Positions 23,404 to 34,812 of a stretch of DNA of 64,000 nt are shown here, in pieces. Both the position numbers and the translations under genes were made by a program. The DNA comes from Sipunculus nudus. Its lineage: Eukaryota > Annelida > Sipuncula > Golfingiida > Sipunculidae. Below the pieces are notes generated by a model. It ran no database searches, was not told the DNA's origin, and was given only the letters and a program-made list of their open reading frames with translations. The stretch covers positions 53,414,019-53,478,018 of the forward strand of contig CM049306.1 in NCBI GenBank assembly GCA_026874595.1. The letters run 5' to 3'. Positions within the stretch are counted from its first letter, which is position 1, and the number at the start of each line of letters is the position of its first letter.

Positions 23404-24619
23404 CAGTGGAACCTTACAATTACGACCACCCTGGGGACTGAGCAAAGTGGTCGTAATTTGGGGGTGGTCGTATTTGTGAAACTCTTACCGTGGTGGCATA
23501 TAACACGCTGATATTTAATGTGTATCAGAGTTTATCTATTGCATATCTTTAATGTGAATTATAACAAAATATTTTACTTAGCGGAGTACCCTTATGAATT
23601 TTTTTGTGTGCGTAGCTGAACATATTTATTCATGATGAAAATTAATATACATGTACACATACGTAGTGACTGATGATTAACAAATAATAACACTAAGGCA
23701 ATACGATTACAACCTACTGAATGCATATTGAACATAATACGTGGCTGTCATATATTTAGCCTTTCCCTTGAGTATATATTGCGTGCACTTGAGTTTTCCC
23801 GACGCTAAACTGCTGAGCCATTTTGTGCTGACTGCGCGTGGTGTTGCCGCCTTGATTAAGGCCACTTTATCCTTCAAGGAGAGCTCTTTCAGAGGCATGG
23901 TTGCCTAACAGCAGGCAATTTAAATGCAAACTTAATTAGTAGAGTAATAAACTGACAACGATCTATCAGAAAAGGCAAGTTAATGCGAGGTATTTCCCCC
24001 CATGCAAGCTTTATTTATACATTTTACTGACTGCTCAATACTCAGTGTCAGTAAGGTATGAACACATTTAGGTTTAACTAGGTCGTTAATTTTACCAACG
24101 AGGATCGAACAATATGTGATGAGTTGAAATATTAAGCCCGCAACCCCACACTTAGGGTAGCTGTAATACAGGTGATAACTGAGGGGCAATTAGCATCTGA
24201 CCCCAGGTCAGTCCGGCTCATTAAATAATCAGGCCGATGGTTACCCTCTTTGATCTATAACCTACACCTCAACGAGTCTGAGCGAAGACACTGGGTCGGG
24301 AAGATATGCGGGACCAGATGAACACTCGGGTTAAGAAACCTTGTTACCCGCTTTGATCTTTCGTTAAGGCGCCTGTGACAAGACGCAGCCATTGACTCGT
24401 GACAAATGTTGTTTTAGTACTTCTCGGCGGTGGTTGTATTAGCGGGGTCGCATTAGCGCTGGGGCCAGGAAATCTAGTCGTAATTCTGAATTCAGGGGTG
24501 GTCGTAATTTTTAGTCATTTTTAAACATAAATAAACTAAAAAAATTCGGGACCAAGCAAAATGGTCGTAATTGTGGGGTGGTCGCAATTGTGGGGTGGTG
24601 GCAAGGCGGGGTTCCACTG
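23404..24619 (-). mobile_element. pogo/Tigger-like DNA transposon, internally deleted
   Basis: The ends are CAGTGGAACC...GGTTCCACTG, with TA on both outer sides (23402-23403 and 24620-24621), the TA target duplication of Tc1/mariner-pogo elements. Subterminal GGTGGTCGTAATT-type motifs repeat at both ends. The 1.2-kb length and an internal HTH-only reading frame on the minus strand show it is non-autonomous. Confidence 0.82.
23707..23898 (-). pseudogene. Remnant of pogo/Tigger transposase N-terminal CENP-B-type HTH
   Basis: The frame starts MPLKELSLKDKVALIKAA, a good match to the start of the Psq/CENP-B-type DNA-binding domain of pogo-family transposases. Colinearity then breaks and only parts such as SGKLKCTQYILKGKAKY recall the second helix region. 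The 63-residue frame lacks the DDE catalytic domain. It lies inside the TIR-bounded element, which explains its origin. It is a decayed fragment, not a host gene. Confidence 0.6.
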
Positions 24620-25195
24620 TACATCATATCTTTGTATTTGGTGAGTAGTGCCTTTCTTATATCTTTGTAACGTAAGTTTCCTTAATTTATATATTCAAGT
24701 ATTATTTGATGATATACATTTTATATTTGTATTTGGTGGGTAGTGCCTTTCTTCTTTCTTTGTTACATAAGTTACCTATTTATACATCTCTGAGACAGAG
24801 AAAAATTTGATACAGAGAGCAGAATATGTCAGTAAAAAATTTTAGCTTATAAGTAGTGAAATACAATAATGCACAGGTTTCACAGGTGGCAGAATATGGA
24901 ATATATACACTTTAGTTTACCATACCTTAATTACATAACAATACTTAATCTATAACTTGGTGGGAAGTAATCCAAAACATCCATGTTTGAAAAAAAATGC
25001 AAAACTCTTACTTACAACCATTCTTAATAGCAGTCATACCATATATATGATAAAACTTAATAAGGTCTGTATTTGATACTTAAAAGGCTCTTTATACAAT
25101 GATTATATTCCCATTGTGACTTAAAATAAATATTTTGAATCATAGATATGATGTGTAATTGTATGTAGTTGGCTGTAGAAAACATTTATTTCCTG

Positions 25196-25334
25196 AATAA
25201 GGTTGATGAAACTCCTGGTCATTGCAATAAGGTAGATGAAACTCCAGTTCATAGCAATAAGGTAGATGAAACTCCAGGTCATAGCAGTAAGGTAGATAAA
25301 ATGCCAGGTCATAGCAATAAGGTAGATGAAACTT
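25196..25334. repeat. 30-bp minisatellite, about 4.6 copies
   Basis: Unit AATAAGGTAGATGAAACTCC plus AGGTCATAGC repeats exactly every 30 bp. Because the period is divisible by three, both strands stay open (10-residue peptide repeats), which produces spurious ORFs. Confidence 0.92.
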
Positions 25335-26694
25335 TCAATGGGACATATTATTCACAATGTTTTATTTTTTTTATATAATTTCCCTTCAAATATAAAAAAT
25401 TTGAAACCCACACAAACACAATGCCATCTACAGTACAATACAGTAATGTGCAATAAGGATCAATAAATGGGCAATTGAAGACTACCAAATATCCCAAGAA
25501 CTCTAGTGCTTGGTACAGTTCAACCATTCTACACTATTACATTACTAGTGTATGCTTGATATTATATGATCATGATTGTCTAATGTAAGGTTTGATTGTA
25601 TTTAATGAGATAATGGCTGGGATGTTAATATCCTTATTGTGACAGCAACTAACAGATTCCAGTGCTGCAAGGGCATGATGATTGATATATAATATATAGT
25701 TGTCATGGGGAGTTGGTGCTGTAGTCCAGGGGCTTGTTTTATTAAGAGAGTATGTACATGTAATGGAATAATTGCTCTCATTGTTTTGCATTACATATTG
25801 TGCCCAAATAGCTTGATGGGTACCTATCTCTGCTGCATTGATTCCTGGCTGTATAACTTGTTTCTGTTTAAAACCTTTGAGAAACTGAAATCTTCCAAAA
25901 GACATTACTCAAGCTTTGCATTCAGTTTCAGGAGAATATTTTTTATATATTTAAATTTATTAATATATCAATATTTATTAAAAGTGAATTCCTAGTGGAT
26001 TGAAAATTAATCCTTGAAATTAAATTTAACTTAGACTGTGTAGACTCTAAGTTATAGTATTTTCATACTCATAGAACTAAAAATAATGGTTTATTTTCAA
26101 ATGTAGCAATACAAACATTTAGACTGTGGTGCTTTTCAGTTTTGATCTATCAGACAGTTTGTGTGTGTGTGTATATGTATGACCAGTTTTTACAACAGCC
26201 AGGTTGAACAAATACGTGTGTATCTGTCTTAACAAGACAGAACTTGGGTACTTATAAAAGTTAGTACTATGCCTGAGCGAACATTGTGTTTGTCAGTGTT
26301 ATCTTTCTGTTCCAAGTGATTAATAGCTGTTACACAACATTCGCTTTTTCACCCAATACTTGTCTACCTAGATCATTATGATGACTTGGCAATCCTCTAG
26401 TATGTGGTGTATTTTCAGGTGATGCTGAGCATCAGGACATATATTAGGCAGGGTATTTTGTCCAGCATAATTAAAATTATTATGCTCTTTTCACCGGACT
26501 ACATGACATATATTAAAGATTTTAATATATAAAAACCAGCATGTACAAGGTGTTTACTGTAATAGCTACAAATTTATGCAAATTTATGCCAAGGATATGA
26601 TGGTGATTTTTTAATAATACACCAGTGAACTGAATAATATATCAGGCTATGGCATTGTATTACTTATTAAATACAGATGGTATCTGTATCTTAA

Positions 26695-26855
26695 AAATCT
26701 TTATGGATGTAGTTGGATGTAGCCTAGTGGTAATGATGTTGGACCCATAGACACACAGAGAAGACCAACCAATTTTATTGATTGAACTTGGCGATGCTCT
26801 CGGGTGCCATCTTGGGACCTTATAAGTCGAGCCTATCCGACAGTCAAACATTTTA
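26695..26855 (+). mobile_element. tRNA-derived SINE fragment
   Basis: TAGCCTAGTGGTAATGATGT followed by TGGACC is a good Pol III A-box/tRNA head (26710-26735). The expected B box about 35 nt further is not intact. The 3' boundary is a guess. Confidence 0.5.
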
Positions 26856-27284
26856 TCGACTGGTACTTATCACTGTCTGTAAAACACCAGTTGAGATATC
26901 ACATTATTTCAATATTTATATACATCTATTTAAAATAGCTTACATTTGATTTCCCCATAAAATAAGAGAAAAAATTGAATCGAAACATGTGTCTGAAGAT
27001 TGACTTTTTCTATGACTTAAGGTAATACTTATGAAGTGGATGCAAAAAGTGTCATCCTGCATTCTAAAATAAAATGCTTTTGTTTAACTTTTCAGTCTTC
27101 CACCTTGCTCTAAATGAATTTACCAGCTTGCTCTAAAGTACTTATCCTTTTTCATAAAGTATAATAATAAAAGTACTTATACTTGTCACTGTCTTTGCAA
27201 GTCAAAAATGTGTGCCTTCCATTCATTTGTAATATCCTGATATGCTTCCTGCTGTATTGTCGTAATGACAGGTCATGTATTCAG

Positions 27285-28615
27285 GATTATTCCTAAACCA
27301 ATTTATTTTAAACTTGAATACCATAAGGCTGAATAATAACATATCATTCTGATTGCATGGTTATCTTCTTCCTCATGCAGCAGACAGTGCCACCTACAGG
27401 TCATTCACCTACCTTCAGAGAAATGTTCCTTGACTATAATCATGCTTGTTTTGTGCATGAGTAGTAAAAAATTATGATTGTATTTCAAAGTCAGAATCTG
27501 CAATCTGTAACACATGAAAATTCAACTGCATTGTTAGCCTAATTCATCAAGGTGGTCATTTATTAACACAGGTTATGACTTTTGGATTATTCCTAACCCT
27601 GTGCATATAAAGCCTGAAATCCAGAAGGCTTAATATTAAGGAAGTGGCTAAACAACTGGCAGGATGCCGGCAGTTTAGTCCACAGGCTAAACAGCCGGCA
27701 GGGGAAATTGACCTTGCCAGCCCCTACCCCACTGGCTAAACTGCCGGCAAATTAATGTATGCTCTATTAAGACTATTTCAGTCTATTTCAGTGTTATAGT
27801 AATACTGTACTTTCCATTATCATTATTATTTGGACAATGAGCTGACAATATAGTGATGACTTACCAAATTATCTATTCTGCTAGTCTATATGTAACAAGT
27901 ATGTTGAGTAATAATGAGTAGGTATTAAAAGTACACATTTGTAATATTTACAGGGTACTTTTATATAAATTTTCTGATAAAAATTGTAATATTTACAGGA
28001 TAGTTTATAGATTTTGTCATAAAAATATACCAGAAACGTGAATGTGTGTCCAGGGACTGTTTATAGTTTATACACTAGTGTACTTAAGAGCAAACAAATT
28101 ATTAGTGTGTGAAAACAAACTCAGGTTATGTCAAATTAATGGCCAAAGGATCAGCTAATTACTTGATCAAAGGTATAATCACACAATCTTACACCACACC
28201 CAATTAAAGTTGCTGAGCCTAGCTATTGTGTTGTGAGATGATGCAAGGAATATCCACACCAAATAGCATTTCTTAAGAAAAGGCTATCAAAATATCTAAT
28301 TTGGTAAGTCAGCACTATATTTTCAGCACATTGTCAAAATGATAATGGAAAGTACAGAGAATCACACTGAAATAGAGCATACAATGTTACATTCAATTGC
28401 CAACAGTTCAGCCAGTGGGCTAGGACTCAAGGGCAAGGTTAGTATTCCCTGCCGGCTGTTTAGCCTGTGGACCAAACTGCCGGCACCCTGCCGGCTGTTT
28501 AACCACTTCCTAATATTAACATATTCTTATCATATGGATACCTTCATCCTCATTCAGTAGACAGTACCACCAACAGACCATGGACCTATCCTTAAGAAAA
28601 AGGTGGTCATTTATT
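27285..28615. repeat. ~300-bp duplicated host repeat, second copy split by the MITE
   Basis: Copy 1 (27285-27460) contains GGATTATTCCTAAACC, CCATAAGGCTGAATAATAAC and CAGACAGTGCCACCTACAGG. Copy 2 has GGATTATTCCTAACCC and CAGAAGGCT before the MITE, and CATATTCTTATCATATGGAT with TAGACAGTACCACCAACAG after it. Confidence 0.7.
27640..28510. mobile_element. Mutator-like MITE with ~80-bp TIRs and 9-bp target duplications
   Basis: It begins GGAAGTGGCTAAACAACTGG and ends with the near-exact reverse complement (...CAGTTTAACCACTTCC type). The inverted arms extend about 80 bp through TGCCGGCAGTTT and CCACAGGCTAAACAGCCGGC to ACCTTGCC. Identical 9-bp flanks TAATATTAA lie at 27631-27639 and 28511-28519. A paralogous sequence near 27320-27350 lacks the insertion. 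The 9-bp duplication and long TIRs favour the Mutator superfamily; no transposase is encoded. Confidence 0.8.
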
Positions 28616-28825
28616 AAAGGATGAAACTAAACACAGCAATGAAAGCTTTAACTCTGGCAGTATGAGTTAGAAATTAGATTTGAGACAGTAGGCCCTTGTG
28701 ACCTGAAAATTGGCCTCACTACCAGAGCCTTTAGGCCCGCCCTTTTGACCTAATTATGATAATGAGCCCCCTAAATGCTCCTACACAGAATGCCAATTGT
28801 TGTGAGAGCTGTTTACAAGATAATA

Positions 28826-28860
28826 ATGACGTCACGAAGGTTGATGACTAGTGACGTCAT
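28826..28860. promoter_or_regulatory. Inverted pair of CRE-type sites
   Basis: ATGACGTCAC (28826-28835) and its reverse complement GTGACGTCAT (28851-28860) face each other across 15 nt. Each contains the 8-bp CREB/ATF palindrome TGACGTCA. Function as an intronic enhancer is speculation. Confidence 0.35.
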
Positions 28861-29685
28861 ATTGACTGACATCATCAACTGGATCTCTGTTCATAAGTGA
28901 TGAATATATGGCAGTCATTGTGATCTGTCTTGCCATATTTTGGATTATTTGTCTCATGCAAATTAAGTGCCAGGTAAGACATTATTATTTACTAGGTAGT
29001 CTGAGGAATGGCTGCTGCAACCTTTGGCCTAGAATAATTTATACTGTCACCTTTGTTTAAAATATCCCAGAAAACATTACAACATGGGTGCTAGTACAGA
29101 TTACACGTGATCTGTTTGGGAGAGTCGCCCAAATTACGCAAATTTCGCACTTGTTGACTGTTTCCATTTGCCAACAGTAACTTGATTGGTTGCTCGCAAC
29201 TGATCTGCTCATGATTATTCATTAAATGAATATGCGATTAAGGTCATGTCATAGTTCATGGATAGGTCGATTATCATCAGGTCAGAAGTGCCTTGGTACT
29301 CTTATAGAAGTGGAACCAGCAACTGACTCCTGCATGTGTAAATGATAGACCCTTGAGACCTTTATATCAATACATTGGTGCTGAAGTGCTTTCTTCAAGA
29401 ACATAAATAAAATATGAATAAATGTGTATGAGCCTGAAAATGTGTTAGGAATTCTTGAGCCAGTTGATCTTTTTATTTAGTATTCAGTTATGTGTCTAGA
29501 TGCCGTGGAGCTATCAAGCATACGGCAGAAAATAGCTCACACCATGCTGCTGAAACAGATACAGATGCAGGAATATTATTACTATATGTTATACATATAT
29601 AACATGCTTCATATTGACTCCTGAAAACATTATCCACACATGCAGTTCTTTTGTTATAGTTAATGTTGTTTTGATCATCAAGTTT

Positions 29686-29815
29686 ATATGTTACACCAAA
29701 CCTGTGAAATTGGCCATTTCATGAAATGGGCAACCATATTGCCCATTTCGTGAAATGAGTAATACAGCAGACCATTTCATGAAATGGGCAATTTCACAGA
29801 TTGGGTGTAACATAT
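29686..29815. mobile_element. 130-bp foldback element with palindromic interior
   Basis: The ends ATATGTTACACC and GGTGTAACATAT are perfect 12-bp inverted repeats, and the inversion continues through CTGTGAAATTG. Inside lie two perfect 16-bp palindromes CCATTTCATGAAATGG (29714, 29772) and one variant at about 29742. It is too short to encode a protein. Confidence 0.75.
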
Positions 29816-32432
29816 ACATAACAAGATTGGAGGCAGAATAAAGTCATAGGAAGATAATATACTAGATAGAAATATATATAGATGATAGAAAATAATGGCC
29901 TTTCCATTGTAATTTCAGGGGAAAGGGTAGATAGACTTGTATTGGTAAATTATGATGGTATTTTGCACATATAAGAGAAATGAGAATATTCCATGTTCAC
30001 AGTTCCATTTCTAAGTTATTTCTTAGTCTTTTAGAACATGACACAGGTTTTTACCTGTAATGAATAGAGAGAAAATATGAAATTAAATAGCACATACAGA
30101 AATAGAGAGATAAACAATTACTGCCCCGAAACACCTGTGAAACTTTGTTGTAAATCACTTGTCCTTTGATTTCAAATATGACTTGTAGTTTAGATGTGGA
30201 TAAGTAATTCTCCTACCAAACATTTAAAACTAGGTCAACATGATCTCATTTCGCCAGAAATTGAGCTAATACCTACATTTCATGTTAAAATGTTATTGTA
30301 ATTCAAGTCTGTTCTATTTTATTATCACTGGGCATTTGTTTCAAAAACTTGGTTAGGTATATAGTTTCTTAAATGTATCATCTATGTCCATTCTGAAAAT
30401 TCTAATATGTCAGAGTAATAGACTGTAGCCCTAAATCACAAACATCAGACCAGTAGGCACCTTTAAATTTAAACCACTGTGAGGGAGACATGCATGTGTC
30501 CTTTGCCGTTTTGATGACAAGAACAGAACTTCCTGTTAGAGAGACATATGCATACCAGTGCCTGTTCATGACACCGTAACATACTTAATATTCAGATCAG
30601 TATGAATAAATGTGTTTGTACCAGGACAGTGACCTTTACTGTATCTGTTCACTTCATAGTCCTTTGTTACAGAGTGTGTAACGCACAGTGTAAACTATTT
30701 CTTTGAAGTTTCTTGTGATCTGTCTAGACATTGTTTTCATGTGAAGTTCCACCAATAATTCCATTAATTATATGTCAGTGACCTTGAATTACAAATCAGT
30801 GTAGTGGTCAACATTAAACAACTTGACGGTAAAGTGGATTCAGTGATGGGAGTTACCTTTATGTAATATATGTATATTGCTGTGTGCTTTCTTTAGCTCA
30901 ATCAATGTACTTGCTGAGTGTGAAAGTATGCCATGATAAGAAATTTATGACTTTTTGCAAGTGAAGGTTATGTTTTCATATCTGTTTGTCTGTTTGCCTC
31001 ATACTCAAAATTTGATGAACAATTTGGTATCTGTGAACATGTAGTCCTACTAGTAGCAAACAGGGTTTACAGCCATCATTGATATTAAGTGAAATATGAA
31101 AAATAAGATTATTATTTCTATTTTTGGGGAAAGGTTTGGGTGAATGAGTAAAAAGTTCCTTAAATCAAGGAAAGATTGGGAATTTCACTGGCCCAAAAGA
31201 TAAAGTGGTGAGCATGTTACAATTCTTCTCATGGCTTTAACCATAACAGCATGTCCAACTGAAAATTGGCTATGTTAGCCTTTCGACACTGACCTACTGA
31301 TGTCTTAGTTATAGGGTGTTCTTTGTGACTGCTGGTCAAGGTAAATTGTTTTCATGAAATGCAGGGCACTGTTTGTATTAATGGTTTTAAGAGCAGATGC
31401 ACTGAAAACGAAACTCTTGACTGATTTGTTGGATCCTGTCCAATTCATAGATCAGTCTTAGATCTCCAGGTTTTATATCTAATGGTTTTTGGGTCAAAGG
31501 TTTTTAAGTACCATAAAAAAACTTGTAACTTTGACTGTGAACTATTCCAAAGATGAAAAGGACTGGGTTTTTTAAATGAATAATAATAGCTTTATTATCA
31601 CTCAGAATCATCAAGTTAATAAGTGTATATAATATATATGTGTGTGAAATAGTAATAATTTTTAACATTAATGACTATTAATACTGTGGATGAGATGTAG
31701 TGATATTACAACAAAAAATGTTTAGTATATTCATGTGATCCTTGGTAATACATATTGATACATTTATATTGTAAATTTGCTTAGAAGTCAGAATCTCTGT
31801 GGACATATTTGCACATTTTTAAAGCTTATTTTGTTGCTAATATCCAAGTTTTATCATAACTCATATGTCTGGAATAGTTATATGCACATTTTAATAATAT
31901 TGTCACAAAAAATTCTTTATGCCAATGTCTGATTCAAATCTGCATGATTAGTACATTAACCGCTTGACCAGGGGACTGTATGTTTGTAGATTATACAAAA
32001 TTCATGTGTCTTCATGAGTATATTTTGTTTTGAATTAGAGAGAAGTGATTGACCGTGTAGATCCTACCTACTTGTACTGTCTAGACTGTTTTTTTTTTTG
32101 TGGTGATAACCATTGAAGGACATGATTAGTGCGTCTTCTTGTACTGATATACTGATTGTACTGATTTTCACACTTGATCTTTGCTCTGTTGAGATCTTGC
32201 TTACTTATATATATATATATATGAAAAGAGATGCAGCTAGATAAGGTAAATATTTGTGTCATGCAGAATATTTGATTAAATCAATGATTTATTGTTTTCT
32301 TTCACCATCGATTAAATTAATTGCATCTGATACAATTGATCACAAGTGGTTAAGTATGCACATACAAAAAAGTCTTATTATTTAGAAAAATAAATAAATA
32401 TTGAACAACGTTAAAACTGAAATCAAACAGCG

Positions 32433-32642
32433 CAGAAGCGGATCCAGGGGGGGGTCCAGGGGGTCCGGACCCCCCCCCCCCCCTTTTTCACCCAAAGCAA
32501 CCTTTTAAAGGGGTTTTCAACGTAATTTTGCGGCCTGGACCCCCCCCCCCCCCCCCTTTTCCAGACCTGATCTTTTTTTTAGGAATTTCATTAGTCCTCC
32601 TGGGTTGGCCCCCCCTTTTCCTAAATCCTGGATCCGCCCCTG
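32433..32642. mobile_element. hAT-like MITE with homopolymer C/G interior
   Basis: The left end CAGAAGCGGATCCAGG and right end CCTGGATCCGCCCCTG are inverted repeats of the CAGGGGCGGATCC type common to hAT MITEs. The interior is dominated by long C runs. I could not find a matching 8-bp target duplication. Confidence 0.6.
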
Positions 32643-34549
32643 CAGCAGACAAGTGTTAACAACCTGGCCATAACCTTGACCTTCCCAGGTGACTATAAAA
32701 GCATTCTGTTTTCAGTGCCCCTTTTAAATCCAACACCTTTCTGCCACTGTTACAATAAAAACAGGATCAGACAAAAAGCTGCATAAATATGATTGTCGTG
32801 ATAACATAATTTATCAAGTCCTTATGTGAACACTGACTTGTATTTAATTTTTAGCATATTTTAATTATTGAAATATAGATGGTGTATAAAATAATTGATG
32901 AATGATTTAATTAGCATATTCTGTGGATATATCGAAGGTACATCACATAATTGATTAATAATCAATCAGTGATCATTATTTCTGTCACTCATTGAACATG
33001 ATTACAACCGAATCATACCCCTATCATACATCATCCCCTCATGTCAACCTGATTTTTGCTATGAAAACCTTTATAAGTTACATTTCAAGGTGAACAATTG
33101 TAGTGTAGAGAAGAGGATTAAAGGACCTAATTTTCACCAAGGTAAATAAATACCTACCTTGCAGTTTATTTAAAAAAACAGAATTATTTGAAAATATGAG
33201 AAAACAGTCTACATTTTACAACATAACAGACTCACTTATGGTGGTCATTGGTCACATGCAAAAACAGCCTAAATTGACAGCTGCTGATTGGTTGATGTCA
33301 TGTAAACACTCTAAAAATATAACCAGCTAAAAACAAAGATGACTTCTCATGCAGGGACACATCATATCTGCCAGATTATTGTGAGGAGACTAAAAAGCTG
33401 TAAAACATTAACTGGAAATTTATTGTAAAATTCTTAATTTCCATGTAAGGTTGTCACTTCCATATGTAGTTTTCTATGAAATTATTGAAATATATAAACT
33501 TTTATGAAAATTATCCCCCAAAAAACAAGTGAACACAAGTTGGTGGAATGGAGTATAGCTCAGATCTTTCATGATCCTGGCTGATGCACTGTCAGCAAAG
33601 CTGATATTGCTTCCCAAGATTCCTTGGTATTAGTATATTCTAAGGTTGTTTGGGGTGAAGATTCAGATAAAACAACTTGACCTCTTTCTGTGTCAGAAAT
33701 TGTGATGACATAAATATAAACAGTAGGTTTGCTTCCAGCCTTCTTATATATCCAAAATAATAAAAAGGAAGTCTTCTTTTGCATCATGTCCAAAACATAA
33801 TTACAGAAAGGTTAAATATTGTATTAATGATTAGTGACTGTAGGTACTTGCGTATTAAATTATGACCTGTATATATATCTGTATGTATTTATATCTTGTA
33901 TAGATCATCATCACTGCTGTATCATTTATTTACCTTAATGATTTTTTTGCCACAAATATAACTGTTTGGCTTGGCATACACATATCTGGAAGATGTAAAA
34001 GCAGGATCTTTAGCTGTTCATGTAAACAACAGAAGACTTTGATGAGGAAGTCTTTCTGCTTAGACCCAAAGAACACTACTTATAAAACTCCTCATGTCTG
34101 TTTATAAATAGAGTAATTTATAATAAAATAGAGTGGGAGTTATACTTGTCTATTGCTGAGGTGTCTGGGCCAGGCGTTTATCTGTGTGTGGCCTGTGTCA
34201 GCACATGGGTGATGTCTGTATCAACATGTGGGAATTGCTGATGCAGCTGAAGATGGGTGAAGCAGGCCTCATATATATATATATAAGATGCAGTTACCAT
34301 AGTAACCAAAAGGTAGCATGTTTTACAAACAAAGATGTTTATTTTACCTACCCATGAAGAAATGTATGTCATTTCTGGAGAACTTTACATTAATCACAAC
34401 TGCTTCAGTTAATTTCTGTTCACCCTTATTGGTCTGATAAACTACGGTATGTGTTTATATGTGTTATGTTGGTGTGTAGGTCTATATTTGTGTTAATGAA
34501 TGCTGTTGTAAGAATAGTTTACTGATGAGAATTTGAAAAAATAAATCCC

Positions 34550-34812
34550 ACCCAGGGTGAGTGCTCTACAGTCTTAATTGGGAGACTTTACCCCACAGTC
34601 AAAGAGTGTTTCACCCACAAATGAGTGCGCCTTTCAGGGGTTCCTTGGTGTTACACACCTAGGCCCCGCATGTGCGGTACACAGAGCCTTGTTAATGCCA
34701 GGGTAATCATGTGTTTCAGCCATGTCACAAATCAGAGACTTAAATGGCATTCTGCAGATGAACATAGTATCCAGTTAAGCCAGCATAAAAAATTAAAGCA
34801 GTTACCTCAACC
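34550..34812. mobile_element. SINE-like dispersed repeat, copy 2
   Basis: Shares CACAAATGAGTGCGCCTTTC, ATTCTGCAGATG and TTAAGCCAGCATAAAAAAT with the copy at 22385-22722. It is followed by A- and T-runs. Confidence 0.5.

Noticed and set aside
25121-25378. Two opposing 63-69 codon frames
   Set aside because: Both arise from the 30-bp minisatellite, which is open on both strands.
26695-26760. tRNA gene
   Set aside because: Only an A-box-like head is present; the acceptor stem and T-arm do not form, so it is read as a SINE fragment.
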